A program made the translations under genes and the position numbers. A stretch of DNA of 9,713 bases, taken from contig JAEWMO010000051.1 of assembly GCA_023457135.1 (NCBI GenBank), forward strand, positions 1 to 9,713, in the 5' to 3' direction. Position 1 is the stretch's first letter. Each line of letters starts with the position of its first letter. This stretch comes from Methanobacteriota archaeon (GTDB lineage Archaea > Halobacteriota > Methanomicrobia > Methanomicrobiales > Methanoculleaceae). Below, one piece after another: positions 1 through 5,679 of the stretch. The notes beneath the pieces were generated by a model that searched no databases, had not been told where the DNA came from, and was given only the letters and a program-made list of their open reading frames with translations.

Positions 1-1
1 G

Positions 2-124
2 ACCTCGATCCCCCACGTCTACGCCGGCGGAGATATCGCCACCGGCGCGGCGACGGTGATCGAGGCGATGGGCTCGGCGAAGAAGGCGGCGGCGGCTATC
101 GACGCGATGCTGAAGGGAGAGTAA
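2..124 (+). CDS. gltA: NADPH-dependent glutamate synthase small-subunit-type oxidoreductase, C-terminal end (partial)
   Basis: Only the last 40 codons are in the window, ending in TAA at 122-124; the gene starts to the left of it. The visible peptide contains AGGDIATGAATVIEAMGSAK, the C-terminal FAD/NAD(P)-binding signature (GGD, then GAATV..AM..GK) of the pyridine nucleotide-disulfide oxidoreductase branch that includes the glutamate synthase small chain. This family passes electrons from NADPH through FAD and Fe-S centres. In methanogens it is usually annotated as NADPH-dependent glutamate synthase acting in ammonia assimilation in the cytoplasm. The same tail occurs in sulfide dehydrogenase/NfnAB-type flavoproteins, so the exact partner and substrate cannot be decided from 40 residues. 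The short Ala/Lys-rich helix and terminal LKGE are normal for the family. The gene converges on the decarboxylase at 386-2686. Confidence 0.8.
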   Translation, partial: TSIPHVYAGGDIATGAATVIEAMGSAKKAAAAIDAMLKGE

Positions 125-126
125 GG

Positions 127-171
127 CCCCCCACGGCCTGACGTCGGGGGGTCCCGGCTCACCGGCCGGGA
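127..171 (+). terminator. Two adjacent GC hairpins just after the gltA-type gene
   Basis: Directly after the TAA, CCCCCC at 127-132 pairs with GGGGGG at 146-151. ACG (133-135) against CGT (142-144) extends the stem if C145 bulges out. The next base begins a second stem: TCCCGGC (152-158) pairs perfectly with GCCGGGA (165-171) around a 6-nt loop. Neither stem is followed by a T tract. Archaeal termination depends mainly on T-rich tracts, so these may instead be mRNA 3'-end stabilisers. The base pairing is seen; the function is inferred. Confidence 0.4.
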
Positions 172-231
172 TCCGCATCGTCACTGTCACCATCTGGTGG
201 CGGGGCGGCCCCGAACCCCTCAGGCGCCAGT

Positions 232-263
232 CAGGGTTTGCCCCACCCTGCAGGCATTCTTTT
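232..263 (+). terminator. Hairpin followed by T-rich tract, candidate terminator of the gltA-type gene
   Basis: CAGGGT (232-237) pairs perfectly with ACCCTG (245-250) around a 7-nt loop. Seven bases later comes TTCTTTT (257-263), the only T-rich tract in this gap on the plus strand. This is the best terminator candidate for transcription arriving from the left. Two smaller hairpins lie upstream: CACCA/TGGTG at 188-199 and GGGG/CCCC at 202-212. Archaeal terminators need the T tract more than the stem, and this tract is short and interrupted by a C, so confidence is moderate. Confidence 0.4.
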
Positions 264-274
264 GAGAAACTGAC

Positions 275-354
275 CTCACGCGAAGCCGCGAAGAACGCGA
301 AGTTCAGTATAGTTACCTGTAACGCTCCTTCGCGGCTTCGCGCCTTCGCGTGAG
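275..354. repeat. Large inverted repeat made of six CGCGAAG heptamers
   Basis: The left arm has CGCGAAG at 279-285, 287-293 and 296-302. The right arm has its complement CTTCGCG at 328-334, 336-342 and 344-350. The outermost 11 bases (275-285 and 344-354, CTCACGCGAAG and its complement) match perfectly, and the inner units differ by one substitution or a one-base insertion. The loop (303-327) contains a nested dyad, GTTAC-CT-GTAAC (312-323). The element lies 31 bases beyond the decarboxylase stop, between two convergent genes. It could form a long cruciform or hairpin on either strand, so it may act as a bidirectional terminator, as an array of protein-binding sites, or be a copy of a dispersed palindromic repeat. 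No open reading frame explains it. Confidence 0.75.
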
Positions 355-385
355 ACCGTAGGATTAACCCGCCAGTATCCGCCCA

Positions 386-2686
386 TCACTCCGCAACACA
401 GTAGATGTAGTAGACCCGGCGCCCGTCCCTCAGGACGACGTCCGTCCCGTGCACCTCGTTCTCGAACCCCGGAAAGAGGTTGTCGAACTCCTGCAGGGAT
501 ACGAGGTAGTCGACGATCCCCCGTGTCGCCGGCCCGCACCGTTCCCCCGGCATGATGACAGGGATGCCGGGCGGGTAGGGCACGACCATCACCGCGACGG
601 TCTTTCCCGCGATCTCGCCTGCGGGAACCGGCGTCACCTCGCCCCGCACCAGGCGGCGGTAGGCCTCCGCCGGCGTCATCACCGGTTCCGGCAGCGCCGC
701 GCAGATCCTCCGGACGACGTCCGCTATCGGCCGCTCCCGGAGATAGCCGTGCATCTCCCGGCAGAGGTCGGCGAGGCCACGCCCGGCATACCGGGCCGGG
801 TGCTCCCGCACCAGGTCGGGGAAGACCTCCTCAAGCGGGCTGTTGCCGTCGTAGAGCGCCTTGAACCGGAAGAGCTCCGCGAGCAGCGTGCCGGACTTGC
901 CCTTCGTGATACCGAGCGTGAAGAGGACCAGAAACGAGTAGTACCCGGTCTTCTCGACGACGATCCCGTTCTCCCGGAGATACTTCGTGACGACGGCCGC
1001 CGGGATCCCCTGTTCCTCCATCCCCCCGCCCGGCCCGATGCCGGGGGTGAGGATCGTCACCTTGATGGGGTCGAGCATGGCGTAGCCCTCCTCGAGACCG
1101 CAGAAACCGTGCCACCGGTCATGGGGGTTCAAGAGCCAGCAGCTGGCGTTGTCGAGGAGGACCCGGTCGTCCGCCTCCTCGGGCGGCGTCTCCGTCTCCT
1201 GGTCCATGATACAGTCGGGCTGCCAGACCGTGAACCACCAGTAGTCCTCCCCGGCCCGGCTCCCTGCCCGGAGTTCCTCCGCCACCGCCACCATCTTCTT
1301 TCTAAAGACGATCGCCTCCTCGATCGCCTCCTCGACCAGGAACCTCCCCGAGTGCCCGGCCATCATCTTCGTGGCGACGTCGAGCGACGCCACGATCGTA
1401 TACTGAGGAGAGGTCGAGGTGAGCATCATGAACGCCTCGTTGAACCGCGGGTGGTCGACGGGACCCCGACCCTGCCCGATATGAAGCATCGAGCCCTGCG
1501 AGAAGGCGGCGAGGACCTTATGGGTCGATTGGGTGGCAAAGACCGTCGGCCCGACCTCGTCCGTTGGATGCATCCCGAACCGGCCGGCATAGAGAGGATG
1601 GAACCGGGCGTAGCCGAACCACGCCTCGTCGTAATGGAGATACGGGACACGGCCGCGGAGATGCTCCTCGATCCTCTCCGTGCTGTAACAGATGCCGTCG
1701 TAGGTGGAGTTCGTGATCGCGGCCATCCGGACCGTCTGCGACGCAGGGTCCTTTACAAGCGGGCAAGCCCGGATCTTCTCCGCGATGACCTCCGGCCGGA
1801 ACTCGCGGCTCATGATGGGGCCGATGATCCCGTACTCGTTCCGGGACGGGATAAGGTAGACGGGAACGGCGCCGGTCATGGTGATCGCGTGCATCACCGA
1901 CGCGTGGCAGTTCCGGTCCACGAGGACGATATCGCCACTGGTGACCGTCCCGAGCCAGACGATCTTGTTTGCCGCCGACGTGCCGCCGGTGACGAAGTAG
2001 GTCCGGTCCGCCCCGAAGACCTCCGCGGCTTTCCGCTCCGCCTCGCCGACGACGCCGGAGTGATCGAGAAGCGAACCAAGTTCCGGCACCGAGACCGAGA
2101 GGTCGGCCCGCAGAGCGTTCTCACCGAAGAAGTTGTAGAAGATCCGGCCGGCGGCGCTCTTGAGAAACGCGACGCCGCCCATGTGCCCCGGCGTATGCCA
2201 GGAGTAGCGGTACTCCTCGACATAGTCCATCATCCCCCGGAAGAACGGCGGGAGGACGTCGGCGAGGTAGTTCTGTGCCGCACGCTTGATATGGCCGGCG
2301 ATGAATCCGGGAGTATCCTCGAGCTTCCAGATGTAGCCGTCGATCCGGGATATGACGCCGAGAGGAATCGCCGAGATCGCCAGTTTCTCGGTATTCAAAA
2401 AGATCGGGATCTTCGGGTTGCGCTCCCTGATGAGGGTGATGACGTCTGCGGCGGTGCGCATTCCGTCCGCGGCCTCGGGCGTGAGTTCCCAGTCGATGAT
2501 GATGCAGCTCGCGTGCGGGTGCGCAAGGAACGCGTGCACGCCGTCGCGTGCCGTCAGCGCCTCGATGACGGAGAAATCATCGGCCTTTAACTCTTTCACG
2601 ATCTCCCGCGACGCCCGGCCTTCTGCGGTGTCCGAGTGCAGTTCATCGTCGATGATGATAACAGGGAACTCCTCAAGGTAATCCAT
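386..2686 (-). CDS. adiA: PLP-dependent Orn/Lys/Arg decarboxylase, AdiA-type (probable arginine decarboxylase)
   Basis: This 766-residue protein is full length for the prokaryotic group III (fold type I) basic amino-acid decarboxylases. Residues 1 to about 140 are the receiver-like N-terminal wing domain (VIIIDDELHSDT near the start). The PLP domain follows from HTPGHMGG (164-171), with VDRNCHAS (256-263), NSTYDG (326-331), YDEAWFGYARF (352-362) whose D353 should contact the PLP ring nitrogen, and STHK, whose K390 should form the Schiff base. The C-terminal domain carries PYPPGIP (703-709) and ends FPGFENEVHGTD...YYIYCVAE, closely resembling the tail of E. coli AdiA as I recall it. Such enzymes decarboxylate arginine to agmatine (or lysine to cadaverine) in the cytoplasm and usually assemble into decamers. 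Arginine is favoured from overall similarity, but lysine cannot be excluded. The ATG at 2686 is supported because the conserved wing begins about seven residues later; no strong Shine-Dalgarno precedes it. The gene is transcribed away from the glycogen operon. Confidence 0.88.
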   Translation of the reverse strand: MDYLEEFPVIIIDDELHSDTAEGRASREIVKELKADDFSVIEALTARDGVHAFLAHPHASCIIIDWELTPEAADGMRTAADVITLIRERNPKIPIFLNTEKLAISAIPLGVISRIDGYIWKLEDTPGFIAGHIKRAAQNYLADVLPPFFRGMMDYVEEYRYSWHTPGHMGGVAFLKSAAGRIFYNFFGENALRADLSVSVPELGSLLDHSGVVGEAERKAAEVFGADRTYFVTGGTSAANKIVWLGTVTSGDIVLVDRNCHASVMHAITMTGAVPVYLIPSRNEYGIIGPIMSREFRPEVIAEKIRACPLVKDPASQTVRMAAITNSTYDGICYSTERIEEHLRGRVPYLHYDEAWFGYARFHPLYAGRFGMHPTDEVGPTVFATQSTHKVLAAFSQGSMLHIGQGRGPVDHPRFNEAFMMLTSTSPQYTIVASLDVATKMMAGHSGRFLVEEAIEEAIVFRKKMVAVAEELRAGSRAGEDYWWFTVWQPDCIMDQETETPPEEADDRVLLDNASCWLLNPHDRWHGFCGLEEGYAMLDPIKVTILTPGIGPGGGMEEQGIPAAVVTKYLRENGIVVEKTGYYSFLVLFTLGITKGKSGTLLAELFRFKALYDGNSPLEEVFPDLVREHPARYAGRGLADLCREMHGYLRERPIADVVRRICAALPEPVMTPAEAYRRLVRGEVTPVPAGEIAGKTVAVMVVPYPPGIPVIMPGERCGPATRGIVDYLVSLQEFDNLFPGFENEVHGTDVVLRDGRRVYYIYCVAE

Positions 2687-2710
2687 GCGCCATGCCCCAG
2701 AAGAAGTACT

Positions 2711-2743
2711 CCCGGACGACCCTCTTGTAGATTGTGGTCCGGG
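2711..2743 (-). promoter_or_regulatory. Perfect 7-bp dyad in the decarboxylase leader
   Basis: CCCGGAC at 2711-2717 is the exact reverse complement of GTCCGGG at 2737-2743, with 19 bases between them. It lies 25-57 bases upstream of the decarboxylase ATG on the minus strand and begins immediately after the stop codon of the small ORF at 2744-2812. It could be an RNA hairpin in the 5' leader or a binding site for a dimeric regulator. The symmetry is seen; the role is inferred. Confidence 0.35.
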
Positions 2744-2812
2744 CTATGGCCGTCTCATACCGGCGGCCGGGAAGTAACCGGTCGGATCGGCGATAGAGAG
2801 GCTCTGCACCAT
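2744..2812 (-). CDS. Possible 22-residue leader peptide upstream of the decarboxylase
   Basis: On the minus strand an ATG at 2812-2810 follows GGAGAT (2824-2819) by 6 bases, a good Shine-Dalgarno spacing. It opens 22 codons: MVQSLSIADPTGYF, then PAAGMRRP, then TAG at 2746-2744. The two penultimate arginine codons (AGA CGG) lie just before the stop, and the dyad at 2711-2743 begins at the next base. Arginine codons in a short ORF ahead of a probable arginine decarboxylase suggest a leader peptide. A 22-codon ORF can easily occur by chance in GC-rich DNA, and peptide-mediated attenuation is not well established in archaea. I recognise no homologue. Confidence 0.2.
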   Translation of the reverse strand: MVQSLSIADPTGYFPAAGMRRP

Positions 2813-2889
2813 AAAACCATCTCCGCTCGCGCCGTTCCCGGTAACGCGGCGGGCACTCCTCCCGGCTGATGGTATCCGGAGGAGGCGAG

Positions 2890-2940
2890 GCAGAAGGAGG
2901 GCGGAGAGAGGCTGAACTCACCTCCCCGCCCTGATTCTGC
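2890..2940. repeat. 15-bp imperfect inverted repeat in the divergent region
   Basis: GCAGAAGGAGGGCGG (2890-2904) is the reverse complement of CCGCCCTGATTCTGC (2926-2940) except for two adjacent mismatches. A further GAG/CTC pairing (2906-2908 with 2922-2924) continues the stem inwards after one mismatch, leaving a 13-nt loop. It lies about 90 bases upstream of the operon TATA box and about 200 bases upstream of the decarboxylase ATG. It is either a strong hairpin in a long minus-strand leader or an operator for a dimeric regulator shared by both divergent units. Confidence 0.45.
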
Positions 2941-3032
2941 AACAGTCATTACCGGAGGCTTTTTCCGGGGCAGACGATGAAATAACGGCCTCAGACCCGC
3001 AGGGGTCCGGCAGGTATTCCGGCTCGACGACA

Positions 3033-3040
3033 TTTATATA
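3033..3040 (+). promoter_or_regulatory. TATA box of the glycogen operon, consistent with a leaderless transcript
   Basis: TTTATATA matches the archaeal TATA consensus and stands out as the only such A/T run in a GC-rich gap. Its centre is about 26 bases upstream of the ATG at 3063. Since archaeal transcription starts roughly 22-27 bases downstream of the box, the transcript would begin at or within a few bases of the start codon. No Shine-Dalgarno lies between (the preceding bases are CATCTACCACCG), which fits leaderless translation of the first gene. I see no strong BRE consensus just upstream. Confidence 0.7.
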
Positions 3041-3062
3041 CGGAAACTGCCATCTACCACCG

Positions 3063-4517
3063 ATGACAGGCGAGGGCTTAAATCCACCAAAGGTCTGTCC
3101 GGGATTCGATATCCATTATCCCTGCTATCTCAATCCCGGATTTCGGCCCGAGGCGGTGAAGGGAAAGAGAAACGCAAAAGACAGTTACTTTAGCCCGAAT
3201 ATGAAGGAGGATCTGGAAGGGGTCATCGAACGCTCCTTCCGGCCGGCGACGGAGATCCTCCTCGGTCTTCTTGATAGTGGATTTACCTGCTCTCTCAGCA
3301 TCTCCGGGGCCGTTGTCGAACACCTCGAAGCATGGTATCCCGAGACGCTCGAACTCCTCTCCCGTGCGGCCACCCATCGGAACGTCGAAGTCCTCGCCCA
3401 GACGTATCACCACAGCGTTGCCGGACAGTTCGCAGACCTGCAGGAGTTCGAGGCAGAACTCCTCATGCACCGCGACCTGATGAAGGAGCATTTCTCCGTC
3501 GTGCCGACCACGTTTGCGCATACCGATTACCCCATCACCCCCGCCACCGCAGAGGTGCTCAGGAGAGCCGGGATCCGGGCGGCCGTCATCGAGGGGAGCG
3601 ACGGAATCGGGGCAGAGAGGGACCCCGGCCATGTCTACACCTACAACGGCCTCCCGGTCCTCATCACCCACTGCGACCTCGCCGACGACATCGCCGTCCG
3701 GTTCCCCTGGAGAGGGTGGGACAAATGGCCGTTGATGGCCGACCGGTACGCCGGGTGGCTCTCCGTAACCCCCGGCGACTGCGTCACGCTCTTCCTCGAC
3801 TACCGCGTCTTCGGGGACGCCATCGGTCCCGAAACGGGTATCCTTGAGTTTCTCCGGGCGCTCCCGGACGCCCTCGCCGAGAAGGGGATAGAGACCGTTC
3901 GTCCGGCGGACGCTGCCCGGTTGCCGCCGGGCGGGGAACTCGTGGAGTCGGCCGAGCCGGCGGCACCCGAAGGCCTGCAGAGGACCATCATGCAGCAGTC
4001 CGCCCTCGAGGCCCTCGAGGCAGCCGGGAACCTGGTCGCGGACAAAAAGACCTGGCGCTGCCTTCTCGATACGGACCACATCCGCAGGATGGCCATGCGC
4101 TCGGCCTCGTGCGGGAAACCGCTCCACGCCGTCAGCCACCAGGCAACCCACGACCATTTCGCGGCCTTCATGCGGATCCTCTCGGACTTCGAGGAGCGAT
4201 CCGCCGCGAGCGCCCCCTCCCCGAAAGCCGTCCTCTCGCTCCGCTGCGTCCCGCCGGAGAAGGCGTTCTACTTCTCGTCGCACGAGCGGCCGGCCGGATA
4301 CGCCGCCCACAGCCTCCAGGAGCTCGTGAACATGCTCGAGTTCGCGCCCGACGACGTCGTCCGTTACCACGTCGAGCGGGAGGACTTCTCCCGCTGGCTC
4401 GATCTCGTCATCGGGGACAAAAAGCTGGCCGGGAAGGTTTCGGGCGTCTCCGACCGCGATGAACTCAGGGCAACGGTTCAGAAGAGGATAGACGAACTAT
4501 GGAGACGCTTAAGATAG
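3063..4517 (+). CDS. GH57-family protein with altered catalytic motifs and a C-terminal DUF5752-like region
   Basis: This 484-residue protein has the layout of archaeal GH57 alpha-amylase-like proteins (MJ1611 type): an N-terminal motif FDIHYP (15-20), SLSISGAVVEHLE (77-89), EVLAQTYHHS (109-118), a putative nucleophile region FAHTDY (151-156), DDIAVRF (208-214), LDYRVFGDAIGPETGILEFLR (split here at 245-253 and 254-265), and LLDTDHIRRM (334-343). In active relatives, as I recall them, the corresponding motifs read HQP, NTE, DYETFGEH and TSDHFYYM. Here HQP is HYP, the expected nucleophile Glu is D155, and DYETFGEH is DYRVFGDA, with only the acid/base candidate D246 kept. Reduced or lost hydrolase activity is therefore likely, with a binding or scaffolding role possible. 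Residues from about 395 (AFYFSSHERPAGYAAHSLQE, then YHVEREDFSRW and GDKKLA) resemble the small DUF5752 domain. It is the first gene of the operon and overlaps the glycosyltransferase. Confidence 0.8.
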   Translation: MTGEGLNPPKVCPGFDIHYPCYLNPGFRPEAVKGKRNAKDSYFSPNMKEDLEGVIERSFRPATEILLGLLDSGFTCSLSISGAVVEHLEAWYPETLELLSRAATHRNVEVLAQTYHHSVAGQFADLQEFEAELLMHRDLMKEHFSVVPTTFAHTDYPITPATAEVLRRAGIRAAVIEGSDGIGAERDPGHVYTYNGLPVLITHCDLADDIAVRFPWRGWDKWPLMADRYAGWLSVTPGDCVTLFLDYRVFGDAIGPETGILEFLRALPDALAEKGIETVRPADAARLPPGGELVESAEPAAPEGLQRTIMQQSALEALEAAGNLVADKKTWRCLLDTDHIRRMAMRSASCGKPLHAVSHQATHDHFAAFMRILSDFEERSAASAPSPKAVLSLRCVPPEKAFYFSSHERPAGYAAHSLQELVNMLEFAPDDVVRYHVEREDFSRWLDLVIGDKKLAGKVSGVSDRDELRATVQKRIDELWRRLR

Positions 4518-5656
4518 CATTCTTCTGCTGGGAGTCGCTCAACTCCACGTTCAAAGTGGGCGGCCTTGCACCGGCGGCGACCCACCTCGCCGAACGCCTC
4601 GCCCGGATGGGGCACGAAGTGCACTTCTTCACGCGGGGCGAGAAGCCCGGCTATGCGCTGGTCAACAGCGTTCACTACCACTACTGCCTTCCATACGGCG
4701 ACAACATCATCGAGTACTGCAGGACCATGAGCAACATGCTCGTGGAGGCTTTCCGCGCCCACGACACACCGCCGTTCGATATCCTCCACTTCCACGACTG
4801 GCACCTCGTCGAGGCGCTACACATGCTCAGAGACCGGAACACCGTCCTCTCGTTTCACTCCACCGAGTATGGGCGGCACGGAGGGAACTTCGGCGGCTGG
4901 TGGGAGTTCCAGGAGATCTCGGGCAAGGAGTGGTACGGGGGCTACATCGCAAGAGCGGTTACGACGGTCTCGAACTCGACGAAGACCGAGGTGATGTGGC
5001 TCTACAACATTCCCGGGTGGAAGATCACGGTGATCCCGAACGGTATCGACCCTTCCGCCTACCGGACCCAGGTCGATCCGGGCGAGGTGAAGAAGCACTA
5101 CGGCATCCATCCGCTCGCCCCGGTCGTCCTCTTCGTCGGGCGCCTCACCTACCAGAAGGGGCCCGACCTCCTGCTCCAGGCCATACCCCAGATCCTTGCC
5201 AAACGCTGGGACGTGCAGTTCCTCTTTGCAGGCACCGGCGATATGCGTGGTTACCTGGAGACGACGGCAAACGGTCTTCCGGTGCAGTTCCTCGGCTACG
5301 TCTCGGACGAGGAGCATATCCGGCTCCTGAACGCCTGCGACCTCGTCGCAATCCCGAGCAGGAACGAACCGTTCGGGCTCGTCCTCACGGAGGCCTGGAG
5401 CGCGGAGCGCTGCGTCGTCGCGACGGAGGTCGGGGGGCTTGCCGAGAACATCGACAACTACGTAAACGGGATCAAAGTCCCCGTCCGGCCGGACTCGATC
5501 GCCTGGGGAATCTGCCACCTCATCGACGACCCGGCCTACATGCAGAAACTCGGGAGAGCCGGCTACAGGAAAGTGATGGAGAAGTTCAGGTGGAGCGTCG
5601 TCACCGAACAGATGCTCGGCGTCTACGAGGGGCTTCTCTCCGGGAGCCCGCACTGA
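4499..5656 (+). CDS. Glycogen-synthase-like GT-B glycosyltransferase (GT4/GT5 type)
   Basis: This 385-residue protein has two Rossmann-like halves. The N-terminal half carries KVGGL (19-23), the equivalent of the KxGGL glycogen/starch synthase loop, then HFHDWH (97-102), SFHSTEYG (118-125) and a linker ending VIPNGID (178-184). The C-terminal nucleotide-sugar half has GRLTYQKG (214-221), whose R215 and K220 should bind phosphates, FAGTGD (243-248), and EPFGLVLTE with the E290/E298 pair of the retaining E-x7-E motif. It most likely transfers glucose from ADP- or UDP-glucose to a growing alpha-1,4-glucan in the cytoplasm. It is shorter than bacterial GlgA and closer in length to compact archaeal synthases; the sugar donor cannot be read from sequence. 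ATG 4499 lies inside the end of the GH57-like gene (19-bp overlap, different frame), with AGAGG at 4483-4487 as ribosome-binding site. The overlap implies coupled translation of the two proteins. Confidence 0.85.
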   Translation: METLKIAFFCWESLNSTFKVGGLAPAATHLAERLARMGHEVHFFTRGEKPGYALVNSVHYHYCLPYGDNIIEYCRTMSNMLVEAFRAHDTPPFDILHFHDWHLVEALHMLRDRNTVLSFHSTEYGRHGGNFGGWWEFQEISGKEWYGGYIARAVTTVSNSTKTEVMWLYNIPGWKITVIPNGIDPSAYRTQVDPGEVKKHYGIHPLAPVVLFVGRLTYQKGPDLLLQAIPQILAKRWDVQFLFAGTGDMRGYLETTANGLPVQFLGYVSDEEHIRLLNACDLVAIPSRNEPFGLVLTEAWSAERCVVATEVGGLAENIDNYVNGIKVPVRPDSIAWGICHLIDDPAYMQKLGRAGYRKVMEKFRWSVVTEQMLGVYEGLLSGSPH

Positions 5657-5664
5657 CGGCGTCC

Positions 5665-5671
5665 GGGAGGT
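5665..5671 (+). promoter_or_regulatory. Strong Shine-Dalgarno that fixes the glgB GTG start
   Basis: GGGAGGT is a near-perfect anti-16S match and lies 8 bases before the GTG at 5680, in the 23-base gap after the glycosyltransferase stop. An ATG at 5672 sits directly against this site, too close for it to serve, and opens only a short out-of-frame ORF. The site therefore decides the start of the branching enzyme. Confidence 0.8.
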
Positions 5672-5679
5672 ATGAGAGC

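Larger units (their letters stand above)
2687..3062. other. Divergent intergenic region between the decarboxylase and the glycogen operon
   Basis: These 376 bases hold no convincing conserved gene. From right to left they contain the TATA box of the glycogen operon (3033-3040), two small hairpins (GACCC/GGGTC at 2994-3007 and CCGGA/TCCGG at 2952-2968), a strong imperfect 15-bp inverted repeat (2890-2940), a possible minus-strand 22-codon leader ORF (2744-2812), and a perfect 7-bp dyad just upstream of the decarboxylase (2711-2743). Their density suggests that regulatory DNA or leader RNA fills most of the region. The minus-strand promoter is not obvious. Candidates are the same TATA element read in reverse (TATATAAA) or a weaker TTATTTCA at 2978-2985. 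Confidence 0.6.

Noticed and set aside
275..354. CRISPR array
   Set aside because: The units are only 7 bases, spaced 8-9 bases apart with no spacers, and they change orientation in the middle.
276..539. Minus-strand 87-codon ORF overlapping the end of the decarboxylase and the CGCGAAG repeat
   Set aside because: It depends on translating the inverted repeat and overlaps a conserved C-terminus in another frame.
449..2590. Plus-strand 713-codon ORF antisense to the decarboxylase
   Set aside because: It is rich in Arg, Pro and Asp with no recognisable motif, and the minus strand encodes a full conserved enzyme here. Long antisense frames are expected in GC-rich coding DNA.
2673..2942. Minus-strand 89-codon ORF ending across the decarboxylase start
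   Set aside because: No good ribosome-binding site or recognisable family, and its N-terminal part runs through the inverted repeat. A real small protein cannot be excluded, but nothing supports it.
2755..3033. Minus-strand 92-codon ORF in the divergent region
   Set aside because: Arg/Pro/Ser-rich composition, no family pattern, and no support for its start.
3078..4370. Minus-strand 430-codon ORF antisense to the GH57-like gene
   Set aside because: Low-complexity Gly/Arg/Glu composition and no family signature; the plus strand is clearly coding.
3063..4517. Frameshift or sequencing error as the cause of the altered GH57 motifs
   Set aside because: The reading frame is continuous, flanking conserved segments are in frame on both sides of every altered motif, and the changes are substitutions.
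4817..5653. Minus-strand ORF antisense to the glycosyltransferase
   Set aside because: Composition is that of a shadow frame; the plus strand has all GT-B motifs.
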